Shown here piece after piece: positions 6,510 through 16,975 of a stretch of DNA of 64,000 bases. Both the position numbers and the translations under genes were made by a program. The DNA lies in assembly GCF_003665095.1 (NCBI RefSeq), contig NZ_RCHV01000002.1, forward strand, positions 558,001 to 622,000. Reading direction: 5' to 3'. The notes under the pieces were generated by a model that had not been told where the DNA came from, made no database searches, and worked only from the letters and a program-made list of their open reading frames with translations. Position 1 is the first letter of the stretch, and each line of letters opens with the position of its first letter. This DNA comes from Streptomyces sp. Z26 (lineage in GTDB: Bacteria > Actinomycetota > Actinomycetes > Streptomycetales > Streptomycetaceae).

Positions 6510-8293
6510 GCCGTCCCCGCCTTCCCGCGTCCGGCCGCACCCGTCGCGTCCGCGCCCGCGCCCGCCGCCGTACGCATCCGGCCCAGCGCCTTCACGGCGA
6601 GCGCGGTCGCCAGGACGCGGTCGGGGTAGCGGTAGCAGTGCCGTACGTACTCGTTGACCGCCGAGCCCGGCCAACTCCCGTCCGTCTCCTGCCGGTCCAG
6701 CAGCCACCGCGCGGCGGCCACCACCGGTCCGGAGTCGGGCGCCTCGCCCGCGGCGAGCAGGGCGTGCAGCGCCCAGGCGGTCTCCTCGACGGTGCCGCCG
6801 CTGCCGTCCGGGCCGTCGGTGCCGGTGACCGTGCCCGGTACGGCGCCGGGGTCGTGCCCGCCCGTACCCCAGGAGCCGTCCGGCAGGCGGCTGCGGAGGA
6901 GGAAGCCCCGGGCACGGCGGGCGGGTTCGCTGCCGCCGCGCCCGGCGCGCGCGAACGCGACGAGCGCCGCCGAGGTGCCGGGCGTCAGCCCCCGGTACCA
7001 CATCGCCTCCAACGCCCCGTCGGACCGCTGCTTCCGCGCCAGGCTGCGCAGGCTCTTCAGCACCCGGGGGTCGGTGAGCCCGGCGCCGCACTCCAGCAGG
7101 GCCAGCACCGCCTTGGCCGTCATCTGCGGGCACGGCCCGAACCCGCCGGGGCGGCTGTCGCGCACGGCCAGGCTCCACGACCCGGACCGGTCCTGCATCG
7201 TCGTGAGCCAGCGGATGCCGCGCCGCGCGTACGGGTCGGCGGCACCGCCCGGCAGTCGGCGCAGCAGCGAGCTGATCTCCGCCGTCTCCAGCGCCATGGG
7301 CCAGCTCCGGTCGGTGGAGAAGCCCCAGTGCCCCTCCGGGCAGGCCAGCGCGGTGAACGGCACGTCCTGCTGCCGCTTCCGGAACATGTCGCGTACGGGC
7401 ACCAGCCGCGGGTCCGCCGCGTACCCGGCCTCCAGCAGCGCGGCACCCGCGAAGCTGGACCAGGTGATGTCGAGCGGCATCAGCGCCCAACCGCCGCCGG
7501 GCAGCGCGCGGTCGGAGAGCCAGTCGGTGGCGGCCCGTACGATGTCCGGCTCCGACTCGGCGCGGGCGACGCCGAGCGTGATGAGGCTGGTGAGCCAGGG
7601 GTCGCCGCTGAACGACCCCACGGAACGCTCCCGTTCGAACGCCTCGCGTACGACGGCGGCGGCCCGCGGTCGGATCGCCTTGTCGACACGTCCACCCAGT
7701 CCGTCGCGGCCGCGCCGTACGGACTGACCGAGCGCGAGCGCGGAGAAGATCGGCAGCCGCAGGCTGAGGGTGCGGCGGGCGAGGCCGGGCGCGAGCAGCA
7801 GTTCCAGCGGCAGTCGGGGCAGGGACGCCGGGTCGCGTGCGCCGGACATCGCCTCGAACTGCCGTACCAGGCCCGCCATCGCCGGTTCCGGCAGCCCCTC
7901 GGCGCCGCCTCGGGAGCGCACCAGCGCGCGGGCGGCGGCGACCGCCGTACGGGAGGTGTCCGGCGCGGTCAGGGCGAGCGCGGAGGCGACGACGGAGGTC
8001 GTGAGCGTCTCGGTCGGCACGCCGTCCATCGCCCAGCCGCCGTCGGGGCGTTGGGTCGCGTACAGCCGTTTGACGGCCTGCTCGTGGAGTTCGGCGGCGG
8101 CGCCGTGCGGCCCCGCGCCCGAGTGGGCGCGCGCGGCGTGCAGGGCGACGAGGACGGCGGCGGTGTTGGCCGGGGAGAACCGGTCGCCCCCGGGGTCGAC
8201 GACGCCGTCGTCGCGGCGCGCGGCGAACAGTGCCTCGGCGCCGTCGGTGACCGCGCGCTCCAGCCGGGCGGTGACCGGGGTGTGGGACGTCAC
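6506..8293 (-). CDS. Squalene/oxidosqualene-cyclase-like terpene cyclase
   Basis: A 595-residue protein with GTG start at 8293, overlapping the UbiA stop as GTGA. It is built of prenyltransferase/squalene-cyclase alpha-alpha repeats with QW-type motifs: QRPDGGW (~80), QDRSGSW (~370), RLPDGSWG (~470) and RQETDGSW (~550). Length is near squalene-hopene cyclases (about 630). At the catalytic position, where hopene cyclases carry DxDDTA, the sequence is PLDITWSS. Only one Asp remains, as in the DCTA motif of oxidosqualene cyclases. Role inferred: cyclisation of a prenyl or epoxyprenyl chain, probably at the membrane face. It may also be a degenerate repeat protein with no cyclase activity. There is no signal peptide. 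Confidence 0.75.
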   Translation of the reverse strand: MTSHTPVTARLERAVTDGAEALFAARRDDGVVDPGGDRFSPANTAAVLVALHAARAHSGAGPHGAAAELHEQAVKRLYATQRPDGGWAMDGVPTETLTTSVVASALALTAPDTSRTAVAAARALVRSRGGAEGLPEPAMAGLVRQFEAMSGARDPASLPRLPLELLLAPGLARRTLSLRLPIFSALALGQSVRRGRDGLGGRVDKAIRPRAAAVVREAFERERSVGSFSGDPWLTSLITLGVARAESEPDIVRAATDWLSDRALPGGGWALMPLDITWSSFAGAALLEAGYAADPRLVPVRDMFRKRQQDVPFTALACPEGHWGFSTDRSWPMALETAEISSLLRRLPGGAADPYARRGIRWLTTMQDRSGSWSLAVRDSRPGGFGPCPQMTAKAVLALLECGAGLTDPRVLKSLRSLARKQRSDGALEAMWYRGLTPGTSAALVAFARAGRGGSEPARRARGFLLRSRLPDGSWGTGGHDPGAVPGTVTGTDGPDGSGGTVEETAWALHALLAAGEAPDSGPVVAAARWLLDRQETDGSWPGSAVNEYVRHCYRYPDRVLATALAVKALGRMRTAAGAGADATGAAGRGKAGTA

Positions 8294-9429
8294 GGGAGTT
8301 CAGCCCTTCGGTTGCGGGAGGCGGCGGGTACGGGCGGGGCGGGACGCACGGGGGACGCGGGCCGTACGGCGGCGGGCGCGACGGCCGCACCGGGTACGGC
8401 GGCGGGGCCGGGCGGCCCGACGGGCTCGGGCGGGGCGGCGGGTTCCGGCGGGAACTCGTGGCGGGCCCGCATCCGCCGCTGCGACACCAGGCTCACCGCC
8501 AGCAGCGGCAGCAGCACGGCGAGCGCCCGCGGGCCGCCCCAGCCGCCCGCGACGACCGCCGCCGCCAGCACCAGCCGCTCCCCGACGAGGACCTCGTGCG
8601 CGCGGAGCGCGAGCCGCGCCCCCGGCGACGCCGTCCGCAGCAGCGGCCGGAACGCCGCCACCCCCGCCCCGGCGGCCACCAGGGCGAGCGCCGCGCACGC
8701 GACGGTCCGCCCGGCGCCGTCCCCGCCGCCGTACGCCACCGCGTACACGTGGACGGCGACAGCGGCGAGCGCGGCACCGTACAGCAGCGCGGCGATCCGT
8801 ACGGCGGCGTCCAGGCCGCGGACGACGGGCACCGTGCGGTAGCCGCCCGCCCGGTCGCCGTCCACGTCCCGCAGGGTGCCGACGAGGTTGGAGGCGGTGT
8901 CGTGCAGCAGGAACGCCAGCGCCACGGGCAGCACCCGCCAGGACGGCGGTTCGCCGGGCGGCGACGCGACGGCCGCGCCGAAGACGACGGCGAGCGCGGT
9001 GAGCAGGCCGCGCACCGCGTTGCCGAGGATGCCGCGGCCCTTGAGCAGCCTGCTGTACGCGACGACGCCCGCCAGCGCGAGCGCGACGCCCGCCACGACC
9101 GGCCAGTTGACGGCGAGCGTCACCAGCGCGGCGGCCAGCACCGCGCCGAGCCCGCAGGCCCGTGCCGTACGGGCGGACAGGCGGCCGGAGGGGATCGGGC
9201 GCTGCGGCTTGCCGAGGGCGTCGAGGTCGCGGTCGAAGTAGTCGCCGAGGTAGTGCCCGCCGAGCCAGCCGAGGGTGGGGCACAGCCAGGCGGCGAACAC
9301 CCCGGCGGCCGTGGTCGTGTCCGCACCGGCCGCCGCTCCCGCGAGGCCGACCAGGCCGGGGTAGGCCAGGGTGTACGGCCGCCAGGTCTCCAGATGGGCG
9401 CGGAGGACGGCGCCCGCCGGGGCGCTCAC
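8290..9429 (-). CDS. UbiA-family prenyltransferase
   Basis: A 379-residue protein with GTG start at 9429, overlapping the polyprenyl synthase stop by GTGA. It has about eight or nine membrane helices. The two Asp-rich Mg-diphosphate motifs are present: GDYFDRDLDALGKPQRPIP (residues ~73-91; first Asn of NDxxDxxxD replaced by Gly) and DVDGDRAGGYRTVP (~190-203). A Pro/Ala-rich cytoplasmic tail of about 60 residues (SPVRPAPPVPAAS-like) is unusual. Family role: transfer of a polyprenyl group to an acceptor, or in some bacterial members terpene cyclisation. Placed next to a polyprenyl synthase and a cyclase, it likely makes the prenylated intermediate. The acceptor is unknown. Confidence 0.85.
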   Translation of the reverse strand: MSAPAGAVLRAHLETWRPYTLAYPGLVGLAGAAAGADTTTAAGVFAAWLCPTLGWLGGHYLGDYFDRDLDALGKPQRPIPSGRLSARTARACGLGAVLAAALVTLAVNWPVVAGVALALAGVVAYSRLLKGRGILGNAVRGLLTALAVVFGAAVASPPGEPPSWRVLPVALAFLLHDTASNLVGTLRDVDGDRAGGYRTVPVVRGLDAAVRIAALLYGAALAAVAVHVYAVAYGGGDGAGRTVACAALALVAAGAGVAAFRPLLRTASPGARLALRAHEVLVGERLVLAAAVVAGGWGGPRALAVLLPLLAVSLVSQRRMRARHEFPPEPAAPPEPVGPPGPAAVPGAAVAPAAVRPASPVRPAPPVPAASRNRRAELP

Positions 9430-10457
9430 CGGTCGCGGTCGACGGAGAGTTCCGCGACGGCGGCGAGCGCGTCGCGGGCCTCCGTCCCGGGCAGGTCCAG
9501 CAGCGCCGACCGGGCCCGCTCGCCCTCGGCGGCGGCCTCGGCGCGGGCGGCGGCGAGCGCGCCGGTGTCCTCCAGCAGGCGGCGTACGGTCTCCAGCGCC
9601 TCCTCCGGGGCGACGGCGCCGGTCAACGCCGCGTGCAGCCGGGCCCGTTCGCCCGCGTCGGCGCGCTGCCAGCACAGCAGTACGGGGAAGGTGGGGCGGC
9701 CGTTGACGACGTCACTCAGCGGCGACTTGCCGCTGGTCTCGGTGTCGCTGAGGAGCGGCAGCAGGTCGTCCGTCATCTGGAAGGCCCGGCCGAGGTGCTC
9801 CGCGAAGCGGCGCAGCGACTCCTCCACCGCCGCCGGGGCACCGGCGAGTTGGGCGCCGCCGACGCAGGCGGCGCGGAACAGCGCGCCGGTCTTCAGCGCG
9901 ATCATCGCCAGGTACGGTTCCAGGCCGGAGCCGGGGTCGGCGCGCAGCTCGTCCTCCATGACCTGGCCGCGGCACAGGTCGACACCGGCGGCGGCGAGGG
10001 TCCGTACGACGGCCACCTGCCGCTCCCCCGGTATCCGGCCGTCGGCGGACTCGGCCACCGCCTGGAACGCGCCGATGATGAGGGCGTCACCGGTGACGAT
10101 CGCGTTCGGCATGCCGTGCCGGGCCACCACCGTGGGCCGCCCGCGCCGGAGTTCGTCGCCGTCGATGACGTCGTCGTGCACGAGGGAGCCCACGTGCAGG
10201 CTCTCGATGCCGAGCGCGGCGGTGAGGGTGTCCTCGCGGTCCATGCCCGCCACGGCGGCGGACTCGGTGAACAGCAGCGGGCGCAGCAGCTTGCCGGGCG
10301 GCAGCATCGCCGCGTTCCCCAACGCGTCGACGCCGTCGGCGTCCTGGGGACATCGGCGCGTCAACTCCGCACGCAGCAGCCGCAAGGTCGGCTCCAGCGG
10401 GCCGGGTCCGCTGCGCGGCGGCAGCGTGGCGGGCGCGGCCCCGCCGCCGCCGGTCAC
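9426..10457 (-). CDS. Polyprenyl diphosphate synthase (trans-isoprenyl type)
   Basis: A 343-residue protein with GTG start at 10457, overlapping the aminotransferase stop by GTGA. It has KLLRPLL, the first Asp-rich motif VHDDVIDGDELRRGRPT (residues ~108-124), GDALIIGAF, KTGALFRAAC, and the second region FQMTDDLLPLLSD followed by GKSPLSDVVNGRPTFPVLL. The second motif reads DDLLP, so the third Asp of DDxxD is Pro. Small residues four and five positions before the first motif (Gly-Ser) are typical of enzymes making chains longer than C15-C20, though this rule is loose. Role: head-to-tail condensation of IPP with allylic diphosphates to feed the UbiA enzyme. Confidence 0.85.
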   Translation of the reverse strand: MTGGGGAAPATLPPRSGPGPLEPTLRLLRAELTRRCPQDADGVDALGNAAMLPPGKLLRPLLFTESAAVAGMDREDTLTAALGIESLHVGSLVHDDVIDGDELRRGRPTVVARHGMPNAIVTGDALIIGAFQAVAESADGRIPGERQVAVVRTLAAAGVDLCRGQVMEDELRADPGSGLEPYLAMIALKTGALFRAACVGGAQLAGAPAAVEESLRRFAEHLGRAFQMTDDLLPLLSDTETSGKSPLSDVVNGRPTFPVLLCWQRADAGERARLHAALTGAVAPEEALETVRRLLEDTGALAAARAEAAAEGERARSALLDLPGTEARDALAAVAELSVDRDR

Positions 10458-11509
10458 GCCACGCCCCCGAACTCCGCGCGGAAGTCGGCGGCGAGCGCCG
10501 CGAACGCGTCGTTGGCCTCCCGTTCCGCGACGGTCACCCGGACGCCCTCGCCGGGCTTGCCGCAGACCATGACGCCGTGGTCGGCGCAGCGCTGCGTCAG
10601 CTCCTCGACGCCCTTCTCCAGCGGCAGCCAGACGAAGTTGGCCTGGCTGTCCGCGGACGTCCAGCCCTGCGCGGTGAGCACGCCGTGCAGCCGGTCGCGT
10701 TCGGCGGCGGTCTCCCGGCACTGGGCGGTGATCCGCTCCGCCTCGCCGAGCGCGGCGACGGCCGCGGCCTGCGCCACGGCGCTGACCCGCAGGAAGAGTT
10801 GGTGGCCGCGCATGGGCGCGAGCAGCGAGGGGTGTGCGACGAGGTAGCCGACGCGGAGGCTGAGCAGCCCGTACGACTTGGAGAACGTACGGACGACGCA
10901 GACCCGTTCGTCCTCGCGGTAGAGGTCGATGCCGTCGTCGGTGCGGCCGTCGTCGGTGAAGTCGAGGTACGCCTCGTCGACGACGACCTTCACGTGGGCG
11001 GGCAGCCGGTCCAGGAACGGGCGGAGCGTGCCCCGGTCGACGACGGTGCCGGTGGGGTTGTTGGGGTTGCAGACGACGACCAGCGCGGTCCGGTCGGTGA
11101 CGGCGGCGGCCATCGCGTCCAGGTCGTGCCGCTCGTCGGTCAGCGGGACGCGGACGACCGAGGAACCGGCGTTCTCGGCCATCATCGGGTACGCCTCCCA
11201 CGACGGCCAGGCGTGCACGGTGTGGGTGTCGGCGCCGGTGAAGGTGGTGAACAGCAGCTGGAGGAGCGCACCGGAGCCGGGGCCGACCATGACGTCGGCG
11301 GGCGGCACCGCGTGGTGCGCCCCGAGGGCGGCGGAGAGGCCGAAGCCGAGCGCGTCCAGCGTGCGGTGCGCCTGCCCGGCCGTGTCCCGTACGGCGTCCA
11401 GGACGGCGGGCAGCGGCGGGTGGTGCGTCTCGTTCAACGCCATCTGGTGGACGATCGCGCCGGGTTCGGTGACCGGCTGCATTCGGTTCCAGCCGCTCTT
11501 TTCTGACAT
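10454..11509 (-). CDS. HisC-like PLP aminotransferase (fold type I)
   Basis: A 351-residue protein with ATG start at 11509 and GGAGGAT six bases upstream. It resembles histidinol-phosphate aminotransferases: LNETHHPPLPAVL at the start, VGPGSGALLQLL, the CNPNNPTGT motif, VVVDEAYLDF, and the PLP-lysine region RTFSKSYGLLSLRVGYLVA. The C-terminal NFVWLPL and GVRVTV segments also fit. As first gene of a coupled terpenoid operon it is probably not the housekeeping HisC; it may make or use an amino group for the prenyl acceptor or the final product. Substrate unknown. Three 17 bp direct repeats lie in its leader (11534-11584). Confidence 0.85.
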   Translation of the reverse strand: MSEKSGWNRMQPVTEPGAIVHQMALNETHHPPLPAVLDAVRDTAGQAHRTLDALGFGLSAALGAHHAVPPADVMVGPGSGALLQLLFTTFTGADTHTVHAWPSWEAYPMMAENAGSSVVRVPLTDERHDLDAMAAAVTDRTALVVVCNPNNPTGTVVDRGTLRPFLDRLPAHVKVVVDEAYLDFTDDGRTDDGIDLYREDERVCVVRTFSKSYGLLSLRVGYLVAHPSLLAPMRGHQLFLRVSAVAQAAAVAALGEAERITAQCRETAAERDRLHGVLTAQGWTSADSQANFVWLPLEKGVEELTQRCADHGVMVCGKPGEGVRVTVAEREANDAFAALAADFRAEFGGVA

Positions 11510-11533
11510 CGATCCTCCAGGGCGGAGAGTGCC

Positions 11534-11584
11534 GACAGGTAGCCGGTGCGTACGGGCAGTCGGTGCGTACGGGCAGTCGGTGCG
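11534..11584. repeat. Three 17 bp tandem repeats upstream of the terpenoid operon
   Basis: TACGGGCAGTCGGTGCG occurs twice head to tail (11551-11567 and 11568-11584) and is preceded by a diverged copy, GACAGGTAGCCGGTGCG (11534-11550). The array lies 25-75 bp before the aminotransferase ATG, within the probable leader or promoter. Iteron-like arrays of this kind often bind a regulator, but none is identified here. Confidence 0.5.
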
Positions 11585-12210
11585 AAATCCTGCGGAAACC
11601 TTGCTGGTCCTCGCATAAGCGCCGGGTAAGCGCTCTCGGTGACGCCTTTCAGCGGCACACCGTAACCGCATCCCGTTCGGGAAAACCAGGCCCCGCGGGC
11701 GGTTCCGCGAGATTCCGGCTATCACGTGGATCTCGCGCGCGGAGCAAAACTCCATCCCTTCCCGCTGGCCCTCCGGATAGTCTCAACTCCTGCTCAAGAA
11801 ACGTGCGCCGGATATTCCGGCGGGCGCTTCCGGTTCCTGCCCCGGAGCACAATTCGGTGTCCGTGAATGCCCGTTCCGGTGCCTCGTCGGGGGCGGGTGG
11901 GCATGCGGAAACGGGCACGGGGAGCGGGGGACGTGCCCGTTTCGACGCCCGGTCCGCACGTTCGCCGCCCGTACGGGGACCGTGGCACGTCTCCGGTGCG
12001 TGCCGGGACGAACTCCCGCGCAACGGACACCGTTCACCCTGCGGTCCCAGTGCGGGCACCCACGGTGACGCCCGCCCGGTGACGGAAATCGGCTCCGGTG
12101 GGACGACGGAACGGCGCACCCCGGACGGTCACCGCGACGGTGACACCCTCGGCCACCTCGGGCGACATGACGGATTTCCTCCGGATCGGGCCCTGTTCGC
12201 CCCGTTCCCG

Positions 12211-12307
12211 CCCTCCGCGCGCGCGGAGGGCAGGTACACGTACGGAGGGGAGGCACCTACGGGACGGGCGGGTGCCGCGCGGCCGGGCGCGCTCCGCGCG
12301 CGCGGAG
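12211..12307. repeat. Pair of near-identical GC palindromes
   Basis: CCCTCCGCGCGCGCGGAGGG (12211-12230) is a perfect 20 bp palindrome. CTCCGCGCGCGCGGAG (12292-12307), followed by GGC as in the first copy, is a perfect 16 bp one. Their shared 19-base core is spaced 81 bp centre to centre. They lie in a region without genes and could be paired binding sites or remnants of a mobile repeat. Confidence 0.5.
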
Positions 12308-12721
12308 GGCGAAGTGCCGGGCGGCCGCGTCCGGTCACCGGCTCCCGGCGGCCCGCACGCGCCGAGGGCGCGGCGGCGCGGGTCCCGCGATTCCGCTTGC
12401 GGCAGCGCGGCGGGTGGCGCGACCGGGCCGGCAGGAGACACCTCGACCCAATGGAATACGCGCGACGGGGAATTGGCGACGGTGACGCCGTACCGCAAAA
12501 TCCATTCTGTGATACGCACCGCCGCGCACCCGGCGAATGTTCCGCACCGGGTATTCCCGGCACGTGCCGCCGCGCGCCGGAGCCGGACCGCGGTCACTGC
12601 CGCCCGGCACGTGCGACACGGGGCGTACGACCCGTTCCGGCGCAGGTCCGGGCACCTTCCGCCGTCCGCGGATATCGGCGCGAACACTCCCCGGCCGACC
12701 CGGGATCGGGCACCATGAGGC

Positions 12722-13603
12722 ATGCTTCGCGAAGAGTGGCACGTGATCGGTCACGTGGCCGAGTTCCACGCCCGCGCCGGGGAATTCCTGCGCTCCCGGC
12801 CCGCCCGGCACAACACCGTGCTGACGGACGTCGAGAGACTTCGGGTACGCGGCGCACACCAGGAGGGCGGCGAAAGCGGCGTGTTCGGCGTTCTGGAGTC
12901 GGGCGGCGAGATCCGCGCGGCCTTCCACCCCACCCCGCGCGGTTACGTGGGCGCCACCCCGCTCACCCCCGGGCAGGCCGACGCCGCCGCCGCGCTCCTG
13001 CACCGCCTCGGCGCCACCCCGGCGGGCGTCGTCGCGGACCACGCGACGGCCGCCGCGTTCGCCCGCGCGTGGCAGGCGCGTACGGGCGCGGCGCCCGAGC
13101 CGTTCTGGCGTACGCACCTCTACCGCCTCGGCACGCTCACCCCGCCCCGCTCCCCCGCGCCGGGCCGGGGCCGCGCGGCGGGCGCGGCGGACCGGGAGCC
13201 CGGCGGGCACGTCGTGCGCTGGTGCCGGGCGTTCTGCGCCGAGGTCGGGGAGCGGGTCTCCCTCGACCTGATCGACGACGGCCGCTGGGCCGCGTCGCGT
13301 TTCGGGGACCGGCACTTCACGTTCTGGGAGACCCCGGAGGGCGTACCCGCCGCCATGGCGGCGACGACGGCGCCGACCGGCGGCATGGTCCGCGTGGACC
13401 CCGTCTACACCCCGCCGGAGCTACGGGGCCGTGGTTACGCGGCGGCCGTCACGACCGAGGTGAGCCGGGCCGCGCGGGAGGCGGGCGCGGCGGAGGTCGT
13501 GCTGTACGCGGACCCGGCCAACCCGGTGAGCAACGCCCTCTACCGGCGCCTCGGTTACACGCGCCTCGCGGACTTCAGCGGCTACCGCTTCCCCGCCACC
13601 TGA
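12722..13603 (+). CDS. GNAT-family N-acetyltransferase
   Basis: A 293-residue protein with ATG at 12722. The C-terminal half carries a complete GNAT core: beta-4 MVRVDPVYTPPELRGRGYA with the acetyl-CoA pyrophosphate-binding R/Q-x-x-G-x-G/A variant (ELRGRGYA, residues ~238-245), an alpha-3 AAAVTTEVSRAAREAG, and the C-terminal LYADPANPVSNALYRRLGY motif typical of the family. The N-terminal half (about 140 residues) is weakly similar in style and may be a degenerate second GNAT domain, as in many actinobacterial two-domain GNATs. The substrate is not predictable. It stands alone, downstream of the gene-poor region. Confidence 0.85.
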   Translation: MLREEWHVIGHVAEFHARAGEFLRSRPARHNTVLTDVERLRVRGAHQEGGESGVFGVLESGGEIRAAFHPTPRGYVGATPLTPGQADAAAALLHRLGATPAGVVADHATAAAFARAWQARTGAAPEPFWRTHLYRLGTLTPPRSPAPGRGRAAGAADREPGGHVVRWCRAFCAEVGERVSLDLIDDGRWAASRFGDRHFTFWETPEGVPAAMAATTAPTGGMVRVDPVYTPPELRGRGYAAAVTTEVSRAAREAGAAEVVLYADPANPVSNALYRRLGYTRLADFSGYRFPAT

Positions 13604-14032
13604 CCCGCCGGTCCGTCCCGTTCGACCGTTCCGCTGTCCGGCCGTTCGGCGCGCGGTGGCGCACCTCCGGCCCCCGCGCGGGCCGCCTCCTACGGTCGGA
13701 CCGCGCTGCGCCCTCTCCCCCGTGGCGTTCGCCAAGGCGGTGCGGGGGTTCGCGAGCGGCGCCACCGGGTCGGCGTTCGCCCGGCGCCTCCGCCGGGCAG
13801 CGCGCCCCCGGGCGACCACCCCGAGCGGGGCACCGGCCCCGGCCCGTCCCTCGGCGTCGACGCCACCACCTTCGGCCGCTGGCCCTCGCGGGGAACGCCT
13901 GGACGGGCGGGTGCGGGAGAGCCGGAGCGACGGGTGAACGGGCGTGCGCGGACAGGAGGTTCGGGGAGCCGGGCGGCGCGCGGGACCGTACGCCGTACGC
14001 GGCCGGACGGCGCGCTGCGTAGGCTCCCCCGC
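13604..14032. other. Intergenic region with TetR promoter and one copy of a direct repeat
   Basis: I see no gene in this 430 bp stretch. It contains GGGTGAACGGGCGTGCGCGG at 13932-13951, repeated at 16927-16946, and a -10-like TAGGCT at 14020-14025 seven bases before the ATG at 14033, suggesting a leaderless transcript for the following regulator. Confidence 0.45.
13932..13951. repeat. 20 bp direct repeat, left copy
   Basis: GGGTGAACGGGCGTGCGCGG, identical to 16927-16946. Both copies are followed by a related GG-GGTTCGGG tail. The copies bracket the TetR and HelD-like genes. Confidence 0.5.
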
Positions 14033-14704
14033 ATGGACGGTGCGGAGGGTATGGACGGCGCGGGCGGGCTGCGGGAGCGGAAGAAGCGGCTGATGTACGG
14101 GCGGTTGTCGGACACGGCGATCGCGCTGTTCCTGGAGCGGGGCTTCGACCGGGTGACCGTCGCGGACGTCGCGGCGGCGGTCGACATCTCCAAGCCGACG
14201 CTGTTCCGGTACTTCCCCGCCAAGGAGGACCTGGTGCTGCACCGGTTCGCGGACCACGAGGGCGAGGCGGCCCGCGTGGTCGCGGGCCGCCCCGAGGGCC
14301 GCGCGCCGCTGGAGGCGCTGCGGCGGCACCTGTTGGACGGGCTGGACCGGCGCGACCCGGTGACCGGCCTCAACGACCACCCCGACGTCCTCGCCTTCCA
14401 CCGGCTGCTGCACGCGACGCCGTCGCTCGTGGCGCGCCTGCACACGTACGGGGAACGGGACGAGGCCGCGCTCGCCGCCGCGCTCGCCCCCGCGTACGGC
14501 CCGGCGGGTGACGGGGAGCCGGACCCGGCGCTCCGGGCGCGACTGGCCGCTGGTCAGGTCGTCGCCGTCCAGCGGGTCCTCGCGTGGGAGAACTGGTCGC
14601 GGATCACCGGGGGCGGCAGCGCCGACGCCCGGTACGGGGCGGCCGTGGCCGCCGCCGAGGTGGCGTTCGCACAACTGGCGGCGGGACTGCCGGAGTTGGC
14701 CTGA
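14033..14704 (+). CDS. TetR-family transcriptional regulator
   Basis: A 223-residue protein. The N-terminal HTH is clear: YGRLSDTAIALFLERGFDRVTVADVAAAVDISKPTLFRYFPAKEDLVLHRF region (residues ~20-70), with VSKxTLYxYFxxKEDL-type recognition helix (ISKPTLFRYFPAKEDL). The C-terminal ligand-binding domain is divergent. ATG 14033 is chosen because TAGGCT lies seven bases before it; ATG 14051 is the alternative. The gene is followed after 71 bp by the HelD-like helicase on the same strand, which it may or may not control. Target and ligand unknown. Confidence 0.85.
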   Translation: MDGAEGMDGAGGLRERKKRLMYGRLSDTAIALFLERGFDRVTVADVAAAVDISKPTLFRYFPAKEDLVLHRFADHEGEAARVVAGRPEGRAPLEALRRHLLDGLDRRDPVTGLNDHPDVLAFHRLLHATPSLVARLHTYGERDEAALAAALAPAYGPAGDGEPDPALRARLAAGQVVAVQRVLAWENWSRITGGGSADARYGAAVAAAEVAFAQLAAGLPELA

Positions 14705-14775
14705 GCACGGGGCGCGTCGACCCGCACAAACAAAACCAAGTCAAAAACGTTACCGGGTTGCATTATCGTGGCGGC

Positions 14776-16926
<2,151 letters not shown>

Positions 16927-16932
<6 letters not shown>

Positions 16933-16946
16933 ACGGGCGTGCGCGG
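16927..16946. repeat. 20 bp direct repeat, right copy
   Basis: Same 20 bases as 13932-13951, straddling the stop of the HelD-like gene. With the left copy it brackets about 3.0 kb. Confidence 0.5.
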
Positions 16947-16975
16947 GACGGGGGTTCGGGCGCCTCGGCGGTGGT

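Larger units (their letters stand above)
11510..12721. other. 1.2 kb intergenic region without a convincing gene
   Basis: The open frames here lack conserved start context and recognisable protein sequence, and base composition fluctuates. The region must hold the promoter of the minus-strand terpenoid operon (left end, with the 17 bp repeats) and of the GNAT gene (right end). It also contains two GC palindromes at 12211-12230 and 12292-12307. No tRNA or riboswitch signature was seen. Confidence 0.6.

Noticed and set aside
11649..12723. Several minus-strand frames of 150-230 codons in the 1.2 kb gap
   Set aside because: No ribosome sites, no recognisable domains, and overlapping one another in different frames; the composition is not convincingly coding.
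11563..14022. Long plus-strand frame crossing the gene-poor region and the GNAT gene
   Set aside because: No conserved sequence. It reads through the GNAT gene in another frame and ends in Arg-rich shadow sequence.
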